A stretch of DNA of 64,000 bases, taken from NCBI RefSeq assembly GCF_900103445.1, contig NZ_FNHS01000006.1:186001-250000 (forward strand), in the 5' to 3' direction. Below are positions 11,040-20,490 of this stretch, one piece after another. Position 1 is the stretch's first letter; each line of letters starts with the position of its first letter. This DNA comes from Methylobacterium phyllostachyos. Its GTDB lineage: Bacteria; Pseudomonadota; Alphaproteobacteria; Rhizobiales; Beijerinckiaceae. A program made the translations under genes and the position numbers. Under the pieces are notes generated by a model, which was given only the letters and a program-made list of their open reading frames with translations, ran no database searches and was not told the origin of the DNA.

Positions 11040-12023
11040 TCAGGGTGTCATCGCGGTGAAGCCGGCAAACAGGTCGGGGAGGAGTTCGCCCTTGATCGCC
11101 GTTGGCAGATCGCGGGGATGGATAAACTCGTCCCGGAACCACGGAAAGCGTCTGCCGTCGAAGGCGGCACGCAGCCAATCGATCGTCCGGCGTACCCGGT
11201 CGATCCGCTCGACGTCCGGATGAAAAGTGAGCCAGATGTCCCGGCTGAAACGTCCCAGATTGTCCACCGGGACGACCTGCGCCCCGATCGCGCTGGCATA
11301 GGTCGGCAGGAGGCCGATTCCCGCACCCTTGGCGATCGCCCAGTAATAGGCGCTGCTGACGTTGACCTTGAGGGTTATCGGGATCGTACTCGGAAAGCCC
11401 GGCACGGCCTGGCTGTAATCCTCCAGACGGATCGTCTGACCGCTGGCTTGAACCACGATCCTGTGTCGCGCGAGCTCGTCGGGCGCGGCGGGCAGCCCGT
11501 AAGTCTGCTCGTAGTTCCGTGCCGCGTAAGGCAGCAGATGCATGCGGCCAAGCTTTACCACGCGCAAGTCCGGGCTCGTCGGGCGCGTCAGCTGGATGGC
11601 GACATCGGCTTCCAACCGCAGGACGTCGGCGGATTCCATCGCGCAGCGCAGATCGATGGTGAGGCGCGGGTTGGCCCTTTGAAACTCCACGAGCCGGGGT
11701 GCGAGCCAGAAGGCGCCGAGCCCCTCCGTGACGGCGATCCGCACCTCACCCGCCTCGGCGAAAGGGGCTGTCTCGCTGGTGCGGATCAGGCCGAATGCCG
11801 CAGCCTCCATGCGGCCAGCTGATTCGAGGATCGCTTGCCCCTCCGCCGTCAGGCGGATGCCGTCGACGTGACGCGTCAGAAGCGGTGTGCCGATCTGGGC
11901 TTCGAGATCGTCGATCCGCCGCCGCACCGAATTGACCGAGACGCCGAGCTTGGATGCCGCCGCCCGGAAGCTGCCGGACCGCTCGAGGACCAGGAAGACC
12001 CGGATGCTCTGCCAGTCGGGCAT
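11040..12023 (-). CDS. LysR-family transcriptional regulator
   Basis: The protein has about 327 residues. It opens with a winged helix-turn-helix (roughly 1-62, [31 protein letters not shown]) and continues with a LysR effector-binding domain. The ATG at 12023 gives the standard LTTR N-terminus; ATG at 12047 is an alternative. It is divergent from the GNAT gene at 12144, the usual arrangement for an LTTR and its target. It also lies upstream of the urease operon on the same strand, but a link to urea is not evident. The inducer is unknown. Confidence 0.88.
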   Translation of the reverse strand: MPDWQSIRVFLVLERSGSFRAAASKLGVSVNSVRRRIDDLEAQIGTPLLTRHVDGIRLTAEGQAILESAGRMEAAAFGLIRTSETAPFAEAGEVRIAVTEGLGAFWLAPRLVEFQRANPRLTIDLRCAMESADVLRLEADVAIQLTRPTSPDLRVVKLGRMHLLPYAARNYEQTYGLPAAPDELARHRIVVQASGQTIRLEDYSQAVPGFPSTIPITLKVNVSSAYYWAIAKGAGIGLLPTYASAIGAQVVPVDNLGRFSRDIWLTFHPDVERIDRVRRTIDWLRAAFDGRRFPWFRDEFIHPRDLPTAIKGELLPDLFAGFTAMTP

Positions 12024-12143
12024 CAAGCCTGGATCTGCCCGTTCCATTTCCGGAACACCCCTGTTCCAAATTTTGCACATACAGGCAGAGCGCTAGATGC
12101 GAAGTGCTGAACCGTCAATCCGCAGCCGAATGACAGGTCTCCG

Positions 12144-13394
12144 ATGACGGTGCACATCGCTCGCTCTCAATTCGATGCTGGGAACATGAATCGACTTGCG
12201 TCTTCGCAAGTCTCATCGCGACAGCGGCACGAACTCGGCGCCATCCGGATCGACCGGATCGCCCGCCATCTGGTCATCTTCATGCCGGCGCCGGCAGACC
12301 TCGAGAGCCTCATCACAGCAGCTCGGGCCGATCTGCCCCATCTCGCGCCGCTCAAGACTGTGCAGCGGGTGATGTCGCACAATCCTGACAGTGTCATGGC
12401 AATCGCGCAGCGGCACAGATTTGATGCCGCCGCGCCGAGCGGCGAGGGTTTCGTCGCATGCCTGATGCTGAACGCAAGCGGCCTCGCGGCTCTGAAGGCC
12501 GGAACCTTCGATGCGGCGGATCCGCCGGTCGACATGCTGGCCGGGCAGCACGAACGTCCTGCGGGCATCTATGTCTGGGCGGTGTATGCGCGCCGACGGC
12601 TGGCCGGTGGGGTCGGCTTGGTCTTCGATCGACTGTCCAGCCCGAACTACCAGGGGGTGGATTTCTACGCCCGGGCCGCGACGCCCGAAGGCGCCTCGCT
12701 CCTGACCACCCTCGGCTTCGAACCACCGAGCGTCGCGCAGGGCGGCCTGTATCACTTCGCCCGGGGGTCGAAGCGCGAGGCCGCGCCCCCCTACGACAGC
12801 CACCGTCCTGGCGGGACCGGGACCAGCGTCGCGGTGGCACGCAGCATGGAGGATCTCTCCCGCGTCATCGCCCTGCGCGCGGCCGTCTACATGGCTGAGC
12901 AGGCCTGCCCGTACGAAGAGGAGTTCGACGGCAACGACCTCTCGGCCACCCACCTCATCGGCTATGTCGGAGACGAGCCCGCGGGCTGCCTGCGCATCCG
13001 CTTCTTCGCCGATTTCGCCAAGATCGAGCGGCTGGCGGTCCGGGCCGAGCATCGCAACACCCGGATGGCCTTTGCGCTCGTCCGCGCCGGCATCGAACTC
13101 GCCCGGGTGAAGGGTTACCGGCGCCTGTACGGACATGCGCAGAAGCGGCTCGTCGGCTTCTGGAGCCGCTTCGGCTTCCGGGTCTTCGAGGGCGCGCAGG
13201 AACTGGTCTTCTCGGATTTCGACTACGTCGAGATGCTGATGGAAGCCCAGCCGCATCCCCAGGCGATCGGGCTCGGGGTGGATCCTTACGTGATCATCCG
13301 ACCCGAGGGCCGCTGGCATCGGGCTGGGGCGCTCGACCGCTCGCGCACCCGTGCCGTGACCCGTCCCTCGGTCGACAGAAAGGCCGCGCCGTGA
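12144..13394 (+). CDS. GNAT-family N-acetyltransferase with N-terminal extension
   Basis: The 416 residues carry a GNAT acyl-CoA-binding fold in the second half (about 225-345), with IERLAVRAEHRNTRMAFALVRAGIELARVKGYRRLYGHAQ matching the acetyl-CoA-binding strand and helix and a following WSRFGFRVFEG. The first 200 residues look like a weak, second acetyltransferase-like domain (TLGFEPPS). The acceptor substrate is unknown. The stop overlaps the start of the isochorismatase-type gene, so the two are probably one operon controlled by the divergent LysR protein. Confidence 0.75.
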   Translation: MTVHIARSQFDAGNMNRLASSQVSSRQRHELGAIRIDRIARHLVIFMPAPADLESLITAARADLPHLAPLKTVQRVMSHNPDSVMAIAQRHRFDAAAPSGEGFVACLMLNASGLAALKAGTFDAADPPVDMLAGQHERPAGIYVWAVYARRRLAGGVGLVFDRLSSPNYQGVDFYARAATPEGASLLTTLGFEPPSVAQGGLYHFARGSKREAAPPYDSHRPGGTGTSVAVARSMEDLSRVIALRAAVYMAEQACPYEEEFDGNDLSATHLIGYVGDEPAGCLRIRFFADFAKIERLAVRAEHRNTRMAFALVRAGIELARVKGYRRLYGHAQKRLVGFWSRFGFRVFEGAQELVFSDFDYVEMLMEAQPHPQAIGLGVDPYVIIRPEGRWHRAGALDRSRTRAVTRPSVDRKAAP

Positions 13395-14005
13395 TGCGCC
13401 AGATCAATCCGGCGCTCTACCGGCGGCCGCGCAGCGTCCCGGTCCTAGTGCTGGTCGATATGCAGCAAGAGTACGAGGTTGCCGGCCGGCCGCTGGCCCT
13501 CCCACGGATCGGCCCGGCGCTGGAGAATTGCCGGCTCGCGCTCAGCCATGCGCGCGAGAGCGGCATCCAGTTGGCCTATGTGCGCTGGATCGGCACGCCG
13601 TTGTTCCAGGCTGGCACCCGCTTCGCCCGCTGGATCGAGGGTTTCGAGCCGCAGGGCTGTGACATGATCTTCGACCGGGACAGGCCGTCCTGTTTTGCCA
13701 GCCCGTCCTTCGCCGACGTGATGGAACGGGGCAGTCCGCCGCTAGTCATCGCCGGCTTTGCCGGCGAGGCAGCCTGTCTCGCTACGGCGATCGATGCGTT
13801 TCATCGCGGACAGGACGTGACCTTTCTCAGCGACGCTTCCGCGAGCCACGGCCTCGACGGTATCGCCGCGGAGGACATTCATCGCTCGGTCAGTGCCGTC
13901 CTGCGTGCCTTCGGCGATGTCATGAGCACGCAAAGCTGGATTGCCGCTTCCTCGCCTTTCCCTGCGGCAGCCTTTTCCTCCAGATCAACCCACGCCAATG
14001 ACTAA
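13394..14005 (+). CDS. Isochorismatase-family cysteine hydrolase
   Basis: The protein has 203 residues with the family's Rossmann-like fold: the catalytic Asp in VLVLVDMQQEY and the nucleophile region GFAGEAACLATAIDAFHRGQDVTFLSDAS with its Cys. The middle block, where the catalytic Lys normally lies, reads IFDRDRPSCFASPSF, so the Lys is not obvious. Start is GTG 13391 or ATG 13394 immediately after the GNAT gene. Family members hydrolyse amides or enol ethers such as nicotinamide, carbamates or isochorismate. Substrate is not predictable here. Confidence 0.8.
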   Translation: MRQINPALYRRPRSVPVLVLVDMQQEYEVAGRPLALPRIGPALENCRLALSHARESGIQLAYVRWIGTPLFQAGTRFARWIEGFEPQGCDMIFDRDRPSCFASPSFADVMERGSPPLVIAGFAGEAACLATAIDAFHRGQDVTFLSDASASHGLDGIAAEDIHRSVSAVLRAFGDVMSTQSWIAASSPFPAAAFSSRSTHAND

Positions 14006-14213
14006 GCGAAGCCAGAACGACAGCAGCATCGGCCCCGGGCACGCGGGTGACGCGGAGGTCGATCAGCGCCTGGGACGCCACGCGATCGCGCTCCTTCAGG
14101 CCGCGCGCGATGCAAACGATCCCACTCTCATCGCCCATGCCGAAGCCATGGCGATGGCGGTCGGATACGCGCTGGCCTCGCGCCTGTCAGACGCCGAACA
14201 CGGCCAAGACTGA
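13998..14213 (+). CDS. Small hypothetical protein
   Basis: The 71-residue reading frame starts at ATG 13998, overlapping the stop of the isochorismatase-type gene by 8 bases, and so looks translationally coupled. It is mostly one amphipathic helical stretch (LGRHAIALLQAARDANDPTLIAHAEAMAMAVG with an Ala-rich face). I recognise no domain. It would be the third gene of the GNAT-isochorismatase operon. Confidence 0.5.
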   Translation: MTKRSQNDSSIGPGHAGDAEVDQRLGRHAIALLQAARDANDPTLIAHAEAMAMAVGYALASRLSDAEHGQD

Positions 14214-14792
14214 CGGGACTCGTCGCTGTCGATCAGACGCATGGCGCCAAGCCGCGCCGTGCACCCGACGGTCTGTCTTGAGGGCATCCCACAGGGCGGT
14301 CGTCAAAGCAGCATGACGAGGCTGAGGTCCAACGTCTGCATCGTGCGTCCATGTGCTCGGTGCGACAGCGTCCGCCGGGGCGAATCCGTTTCGGCGTCGC
14401 CGAGGGCTAAGAGCGGCAGCCGAGCGGTCCAGCCGACGGGTTCGGACCCGCAGCGACAATGAATCGGTCCCGTCCCGGCGGGGCATCTGCCGCCATCCAG
14501 GGCGAACTCTCAAATGACCGTTATCCCGGGCGCCGCGCAGTCCCCTGCGATGCCGTCAATTATGACGTCTGCGGATGACGAAGTCTTGATGCGGCGGACA
14601 TGCCGAAATATCGGCGCTCGCTTAGAGAGAAGATAGATCCGTCTCAACATCGTATCGCGCGATGCGCCGGCTGATCAGTGTGAGCGTTCCGCTGATCGCG
14701 TGATAGAAACATTTTGGACACCACTGCGCGGTACGTTTGCTGCCCTGAGTGGCGATCTTATCTCCCGCTGAACGGTTCGGGCATGCGGTGCG
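14214..14792. other. Intergenic stretch without recognised gene
   Basis: I found no recognisable protein and no RNA gene in these 579 bases. Reading frames present are short, lack family resemblance and mirror each other on both strands. The last 150 bases are AT-richer than their surroundings, as expected for a promoter-containing region, but no confident -35/-10 pair was picked. Confidence 0.4.
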
Positions 14793-15020
14793 TCAAGCTC
14801 GGGGTTGGGTCAGCGTGGCGATGACAGCTTCGACCACATCGATTTGGTGCTGCACGGCCACCAGCCGCGGCCCGGCCTCCGAGCCATCGCCGAGGACGAA
14901 GGTGCCCTTCTGCCGGCGCGCTTCACGCAGCTTCCGCACGGAGGCCACGATGATCTGCCGCTCCTCAATCAGCGCATCCCGCAGTTCATTCAATCCGTCC
15001 AGTTCCAGCGTCGGGGCCAT
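14793..15020 (-). CDS. Small coiled-coil hypothetical protein
   Basis: The ATG at 15020 opens a 75-residue frame with two predicted helices: LNELRDALIEERQIIVASVRKLREARRQ and a C-terminal HQIDVVEAVIATL. The charge and heptad-like pattern suggests a short coiled coil. The frame stays open far upstream on this strand, opposite the RND adaptor gene, but that extension is a GC-rich shadow. No family is recognised. Confidence 0.5.
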   Translation of the reverse strand: MAPTLELDGLNELRDALIEERQIIVASVRKLREARRQKGTFVLGDGSEAGPRLVAVQHQIDVVEAVIATLTQPRA

Positions 15021-15320
15021 ACAGCGTCCTGGTTTCGACGGCCCGTCGCCGGAACGGCGGCGTGCGAACAATACGACAGCGCGGATCTCGACCCGCCGCA
15101 GATCGGGCGGCGCGACGCCGCCCCGGCCGATGCACGGGCACGGGCACGGGCACGGCGGACCCACTGCGGCGGAAACTACTCCGTGCCCTCGGAACTTGCA
15201 CGCCCGTGCCGGGCGTCGGTTTCCCTGGGTCGGTGTATCGCATCGGTGTCGGGCAATCGGCTTGTATGCTAATGGATGCAATATATTCCGGCCGGTCGCA
15301 CGACCGGACCGGATGCTGGA
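15021..15320. other. Intergenic region between divergent genes, with GGGCAC repeats
   Basis: These 300 bases separate the small minus-strand gene from the RND adaptor gene. They contain a short tandem run of the hexamer GGGCAC at 15132-15155. The final 60 bases before the adaptor gene are AT-rich (around 15262-15293) and probably hold its promoter. No protein is recognised. Confidence 0.4.
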
Positions 15321-16604
15321 ATGGCGCGCATGCTGAGCGGTGACGCGGATGATCGGGCCGCACCTCGATCCGACGAGAGCGACGCGGCGCCGGGCGGGAA
15401 CGACTCGCGGCAGGTGTCGACAGGGCTGCGGCCCCGGCGATCCCGCGCCTTCGGCCTGATCCTGGTGATCCTTGCCGCCGCGGGCGGCGGTGCTTACGGC
15501 TACACGCGCCTTCATCAGCCCGAGGCGAAGCCCAAGGCTGCCGCGCCGCGCCCCGTTCCCGTGACCCTGGGGACGGTGGAGCAGGGGGCGTTCGCGCTCG
15601 TGTCGAATGGGCTTGGCACGGTCCAGGCCTACAACACTGTCCAGGTGCGCACCCGCGTCGACGGCGAGATTCAGCAGGTCGCCTTCCGTGAGGGCCAGAC
15701 CGTGCACAAGGGTGACATCCTCGTTCAGGTCGATCCGCGCCCCTATCAGGCGACCCTGGATCAGGCCAAGGCCAAGAAGGAGCAGGACACCGCCAACCTG
15801 AACAACGCCAAGGCCGACCTCGTCCGGTACACCGGCCTCGGCGCCTATGCGTCGCGGCAACAGACCGAGACGCAGACGGCGCTGGTCGCGCAGCTGACCG
15901 CGCAGGTTGCATCCGACCAAGCCGCTATCGACAACGCGACGACGCAGCTCGGCTACGCCACCATCCGCGCGCCGATCGACGGCGTTACGGGCTTCCGGCA
16001 GGTCGATATCGGCAACATCGTCAACTCGGCCGGGCAGACCCCCATCGTCACGATCGCCCAGGTCGAGCCGATCTTCGTGGTGTTCACCGCTCCGGAGGAC
16101 CAGCTTCCCGCGATTACCGCCGCCCTGCGCAAGGGCGATGTTCCGGTCGAGGCCTGGAGTTCGGACGGGCTCACAAAGCTGGCGGATGGCAAGCTCGCCC
16201 TGTTCAACAACCAAGTGGACACGGCGACCGGCACGATCCGCCTCAAAGCCGTGTACGAGAACAAGACCCACGCGCTCTGGCCGGGCCTGTCGGTCTCCAC
16301 CAAGATGCGCGTCGGCATCGTTGCCGACGCGCTGACGGTGCCGGACAACGCCATCCAGCACGGGCCGGACGGCCTCTTCGCCTTCGTGGTCGATGACACC
16401 GATCACGCCCATCAGATCGCCTTGAAGGCGGGACGCTCCGATGCGGGCCGGACCCGAATCCTGAGCGGCGATCTGAAACCGGGTGCGCGTGTCATCACCG
16501 CCGGCCAGTACAAGGTCCAGGACGGCAGCCTCGTCGCGGCGGCGCAGTCCTCCGGCGCGGGACAGGCAGGAATGCCGACGCGGCAGGTGGAGGCTCAGCG
16601 CTGA
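15321..16604 (+). CDS. RND efflux periplasmic adaptor subunit (MdtA-like)
   Basis: This membrane-fusion protein of about 427 residues links an RND pump to an outer-membrane channel. A single hydrophobic anchor is near the N-terminus (AFGLILVILAAAGGGAYGY). The lipoyl-like half motifs follow (VRTRVDGEIQQVAFREGQTVHKGDILVQVDPRPY), then a helical hairpin, the second half (IRAPIDGVTGFRQVDIGNIV), a beta barrel and a membrane-proximal domain. The ATG at 15321 is preferred to 15276. The pump gene follows 49 bases later. Confidence 0.9.
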   Translation: MARMLSGDADDRAAPRSDESDAAPGGNDSRQVSTGLRPRRSRAFGLILVILAAAGGGAYGYTRLHQPEAKPKAAAPRPVPVTLGTVEQGAFALVSNGLGTVQAYNTVQVRTRVDGEIQQVAFREGQTVHKGDILVQVDPRPYQATLDQAKAKKEQDTANLNNAKADLVRYTGLGAYASRQQTETQTALVAQLTAQVASDQAAIDNATTQLGYATIRAPIDGVTGFRQVDIGNIVNSAGQTPIVTIAQVEPIFVVFTAPEDQLPAITAALRKGDVPVEAWSSDGLTKLADGKLALFNNQVDTATGTIRLKAVYENKTHALWPGLSVSTKMRVGIVADALTVPDNAIQHGPDGLFAFVVDDTDHAHQIALKAGRSDAGRTRILSGDLKPGARVITAGQYKVQDGSLVAAAQSSGAGQAGMPTRQVEAQR

Positions 16605-16653
16605 TGCCCGCGTCTGACGAGAGGACAGCCCGGGCGGGCCGCCGGGGCTGGCG

Positions 16654-19600
16654 ATGAAAGGCGGCATCTCCGCGCCCTTCATCCGGTTCCCGGTGGCGAC
16701 CACGCTGATCATGGTCGGCATCCTGTTCATCGGGATCGTCGCCTATCCGCTGCTCGGCGTCGCGCCGCTGCCGCAGGTGGATTTCCCGACGATCCAGGTG
16801 ACCGCGCAATTGCCTGGTGCAAGCCCGGAGACGATGGCGTCCTCCGTGGCGCAGCCCCTGGAACGGCAATTCTCGCAGATCCCGGGCGTGTCGCAGATGA
16901 CGTCGCAGAGTTCCCTCGGGATCTCTTCGATCACGGTTCAGTTCGACCTGAACCGCAACATCGACGGCGCCGCCAGCGACATCCAGGCGGCGATCAACGC
17001 CGCCAGCGGCCAGCTCCCGAAGAACCTGCCGACACCGCCGACATACCGGAAGGTCAACCCGGCGGACTCACCGATCCTTCTGCTTTCCGCCACCTCAGAC
17101 AGCATGCCGCTGATCGACGTGGACGACGCGGTCGATATCCAGCTCGCCCAGCGCATCAGCCAGATTTCCGGCGTCGCGCAGGTCTTCATCGGCGGCCAGC
17201 AGAAGCCCGCCATCCGCATCCAGCTCGATCCCGCCAAGCTCGTGGCCAAGGGCCTGTCCCTGGAGGACGTGCGCACGCAGCTGACCCTGACGACCGTCAA
17301 TAACCCCAAGGGCAGCATCGACGGCGGCAGCCACAGCTACACGATCTATGCCAACGACCAGCTCACCGCGGCCAAGAACTGGAACGACGTGATCGTCGCC
17401 TACCAGAACGGCGCGCCCCTGCGGGTGCACGACATCGGCCGCGCGGTCGCGGGGCCCGAGGACATGAAGCAGGCCGGCTGGACCAACGGCAAGCGCGGCG
17501 TCTTCCTCGTCGTGTTCAAGCAGCCCGGCGCCAACGTGATCGACACGGTGGACAGCATCAAGGCCCAGCTGCCGCAGCTGACCGCGACGCTCCCGGCCGC
17601 CATCAAGATCGACATCCTCAGCGACCGCACCCAGACGATCCGCGCCTCCGTAGAGGATGTGCAGTTCACGCTGCTGCTCACCATCGTGCTGGTGGTGGCG
17701 GTGATCTTCGTGTTCCTGCGCAGCTTCTGGGCGACCGTGATCCCGAGCGTGACGGTGCCGCTCGCGCTGCTCGGCGCCTGCGCGCTGATGTGGATGGCGG
17801 GCTACACCCTCGACAATCTCTCGCTCATGGCGCTGACGATCTCCGTGGGCTTCGTGGTCGACGACGCCATCGTCGTCCTGGAGAATATCAGCCGCTATAT
17901 CGAGGACGGGATGCGGCCCATGGAGGCCGCCTTCAAGGGCGCGGGCGAGATCGGCTTCACGATCGTGTCGATCTCGGTGTCGTTGATCGCGGTGCTGATC
18001 CCGCTCCTCCTGATGGGCGGCATCATTGGTCGGCTGTTCCGCGAGTTCGCCGTCGTGCTGTCGATGACCATCGCGGTTTCGGCCTTCGTCTCGCTGACTC
18101 TGACGCCGATGATGGCCTCGCGGCTCCTCAAGCCGCACGGCGCCGCGCGCCATGGCCGCCTCTACCGGATGAGCGAGGCCGGGTTCGACTGGATCCTGTC
18201 CGTCTACGAGGACGCCCTCGACGTCGCCCTGCGGTTCCGCAAAGTCACGCTGCTCGTCTTCTTCGCGACGCTGGCCCTGACCGGCTACCTGTTCGTGGCA
18301 ATCCCGAAGGGCTTCTTCCCGCAGCAGGACACCGGCTTCATGATCGGCGTGACCGAAGCCGGGCAGGACATCTCCTTCTCGGCGATGAAGGCGTTGCAGG
18401 AGAAGGTGGGCGCCATCGTCCAGGCCGACCCGGCGGTGGCGACGGTCGGCATGTCGCTCGGTGGCAACGGCCAGGCGCTGAATTCCGGGCGCATGTACAT
18501 CACGCTCAAACCCCGGGATGATCGCGACGTCAACGCGTTCCAAGTGATCGGCCGCCTTCGCCCGAAGCTCGAGCAGGTCGAGGGGATCCGGACCTACATC
18601 CAGGCGACGCAGGACGTGCGCACCGGCGGGCGCACCTCGCGAACGCAGTTCGAGTACACGCTTCAGGACCCCAATCTCACTGAGCTGAGCACCTGGGCGC
18701 CGAAGATCCTCGCCAAGCTGAAGACCCTGCCGGAGCTGCGCGACGTCGCGACCGACCAGCAGGACCGGGGCACGACCCTGACGCTGTCCATCGACCGCGA
18801 CGCCGCCTCGCGCTACGGCATCACGCCCCAGCTCATCGACGACACCCTCTACGATGCGTTCGGCCAGCGGCAGATCGCGCAGTACTTCACCCAGCTCAAC
18901 AGCTACCATGTGGTGCTGGAGGTGCTGCCGTCCCTGCAAGGCAGCGTCGAGAGCCTCGACAAGATCTACATCAAGGCGCCGAACGGCGGCGGTCAGGTGC
19001 CGCTCGCGGCCTTCGCCCACTGGACGACCGTCCCGGTCGCGCCGCTCGTGGTGAACCACCAGGGCCAGTTTCCGGCGGTGACGATCAGCTTCAACCTCGC
19101 CCCCGATGTCGCCCTCGGTCAGGCGACAGAGGCGATCGGCCGAGCGATGCGGGAATTGCAGGTGCCCCCCACGGTGGCGACCGGCTTCCAGGGCACCGCA
19201 CAGGCGTTCCAGCAGTCGCTCTCGACCGTGCCGCTGCTGATCCTGGCGGCCCTGTTCGTGGTCTACCTGATCCTGGGCATCCTGTACGAAAGCTTCATCC
19301 ACCCCATCACGATCCTCTCGACGCTGCCCTCGGCTGGCGTTGGCGCCCTGGCGGTGCTGATGTGGGCGGGGTTCGACTTCAGCCTGATCGCGCTGATCGG
19401 CATCATCCTGCTCATCGGTATCGTGAAGAAGAACGGCATCATGCTGGTCGATTTCGCGATTGTCGCCGAGCGTGAGGAGGGGCTCAGCCCCGAGGAGGCG
19501 ATCCGGAAAGCCGCCCTGCTGCGTTTCCGGCCGATCCTGATGACCACGATGGCGGCGCTGCTGGGCGGCATCCCGCTGATGTTCGCGCACGGGACCGGCT

Positions 19601-19824
19601 CCGAGATCCGGCAGCCCCTGGGTTACGCCATGGTGGGTGGGCTCGCGGTCAGCCAGATCCTGACGCTGTTCACGACGCCGGTGATCTACATCTATCTCGA
19701 CCGGCTGGCGCACCGCTTCTCGTTCAAGGACAAGCCACAGGCGGTCGACGCGGTACTCAACGAGACCGAGGCCGGGCCGATCGAAGAAGTCCGTGGACCA
19801 CCCGCGCTTCGCGCCGCGGAGTGA
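16654..19824 (+). CDS. RND efflux pump inner-membrane subunit (MdtB/MdtC-like)
   Basis: The 1056-residue protein has the AcrB-superfamily layout: first membrane helix (MVGILFIGIVAYPLLGVAPLPQVDFPTIQV), a porter domain, a six-helix block with the proton-relay Asp pair in SVGFVVDDAIVVLENISRY, a second porter domain and a final membrane block (LIGIVKKNGIMLVDFA). It exports drugs or other amphiphiles by proton antiport with the adaptor encoded just upstream. No outer-membrane TolC-type gene is in the window. The substrate is not predictable. Confidence 0.93.
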   Translation: MKGGISAPFIRFPVATTLIMVGILFIGIVAYPLLGVAPLPQVDFPTIQVTAQLPGASPETMASSVAQPLERQFSQIPGVSQMTSQSSLGISSITVQFDLNRNIDGAASDIQAAINAASGQLPKNLPTPPTYRKVNPADSPILLLSATSDSMPLIDVDDAVDIQLAQRISQISGVAQVFIGGQQKPAIRIQLDPAKLVAKGLSLEDVRTQLTLTTVNNPKGSIDGGSHSYTIYANDQLTAAKNWNDVIVAYQNGAPLRVHDIGRAVAGPEDMKQAGWTNGKRGVFLVVFKQPGANVIDTVDSIKAQLPQLTATLPAAIKIDILSDRTQTIRASVEDVQFTLLLTIVLVVAVIFVFLRSFWATVIPSVTVPLALLGACALMWMAGYTLDNLSLMALTISVGFVVDDAIVVLENISRYIEDGMRPMEAAFKGAGEIGFTIVSISVSLIAVLIPLLLMGGIIGRLFREFAVVLSMTIAVSAFVSLTLTPMMASRLLKPHGAARHGRLYRMSEAGFDWILSVYEDALDVALRFRKVTLLVFFATLALTGYLFVAIPKGFFPQQDTGFMIGVTEAGQDISFSAMKALQEKVGAIVQADPAVATVGMSLGGNGQALNSGRMYITLKPRDDRDVNAFQVIGRLRPKLEQVEGIRTYIQATQDVRTGGRTSRTQFEYTLQDPNLTELSTWAPKILAKLKTLPELRDVATDQQDRGTTLTLSIDRDAASRYGITPQLIDDTLYDAFGQRQIAQYFTQLNSYHVVLEVLPSLQGSVESLDKIYIKAPNGGGQVPLAAFAHWTTVPVAPLVVNHQGQFPAVTISFNLAPDVALGQATEAIGRAMRELQVPPTVATGFQGTAQAFQQSLSTVPLLILAALFVVYLILGILYESFIHPITILSTLPSAGVGALAVLMWAGFDFSLIALIGIILLIGIVKKNGIMLVDFAIVAEREEGLSPEEAIRKAALLRFRPILMTTMAALLGGIPLMFAHGTGSEIRQPLGYAMVGGLAVSQILTLFTTPVIYIYLDRLAHRFSFKDKPQAVDAVLNETEAGPIEEVRGPPALRAAE

Positions 19825-20019
19825 TCGAGGATCCCCGCTGTACTTGCTTGCGCAGGGGGGGCACCCCGGTGTGACGCCGCCAATGGAAGTTTGGCGCTGC
19901 CCTGGATTGCCTCTCTGCGCTCGCGCTGACTCATGAAAGCTTGCGCGAGCGGCGCGCTCGGCACTCTTCCCCGCCTGGCGAAAACGGGCTCCGAACCAAC
20001 TGAGCCCGGGCCGGCCCGC

Positions 20020-20331
20020 ATGGCCCCGGACCAGAGGACGTGGATCAGCCAGACCCTGGCGTTGCGCGGACTGACCGTCCTCGCCCCGGAGCAGGCAGTC
20101 GCCGTAACTACCACACAGCGCGGCTTGCTGATGCTGGAGCATGCGTCGGCTTCGGACCTATGCGCCTGTCATCCGCACCTGATCACCGTCGACATATCCG
20201 GCGACGGAGCCGGCCACGCCTACAGCGCCATGAAGCCGTGCAATCCGCTGGTCCAGGCTGAGAGCGGGTTCGAGGGCGTCACGTTTGATGGGACGGATAC
20301 TTATCGACCCGCGCCATCATCGCGAGCCTAG
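20020..20331 (+). pseudogene. Decayed CaiB/BaiF-family CoA-transferase remnant
   Basis: Two separated pieces of a class III CoA-transferase are visible. The N-terminal strand reads LRGLTVLAPEQAVAV, and its continuation TARLADAGA lies one frame over. About 90 residues are then missing. The later piece reads HPHLITVDISGDGAGHAYSAMKPCNPLVQAESGF, matching the family block that normally reads LI..DISG.G followed by KAYDLLVQAESGL. Frameshifts, the deletion and changes at invariant positions show decay. Family members move CoA between organic acids. The intact parent was not seen in the window. Confidence 0.75.
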
Positions 20332-20360
20332 CGCAGCGACCCAGGGACGCGATGAGCCCC

Positions 20361-20386
20361 GGCATCACACATTCCGATGTGATGCC
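20361..20386. repeat. Perfect inverted repeat between the CoA-transferase remnant and ohr
   Basis: GGCATCACA and TGTGATGCC form a 9-base-pair stem around an 8-base loop. There is no T-run on either side, so it is not a typical intrinsic terminator. It could still end transcription of ohr, which reads towards it, or be an operator-like palindrome. Confidence 0.6.
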
Positions 20387-20490
20387 TGCGCTGCACGGGC
20401 AAGGACGGGGGCGCAGCAACGCCCCCGATTTACGTGCTCAGCGCGACCTACCGTGGGGGCCGCGGACGGGCGAGGCCCCCCGCTGCCCGA

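Noticed and set aside
15132..15155. GGGCAC tandem repeat as a CRISPR or variable-number element
   Set aside because: Only about three hexamer copies without spacers; too short for any array.
15021..16730. Long minus-strand frame upstream of the small coiled-coil gene
   Set aside because: It lies opposite the RND adaptor and has no recognisable domain; only the last 75 codons look like a real protein.
17095..20142. A 1015-residue open frame on the minus strand opposite the RND pump
   Set aside because: It is composed of Arg-, His-, Asp- and Gln-rich low-complexity sequence with no domain, and it mirrors the codon structure of the clear RND gene. This is a high-GC shadow frame.
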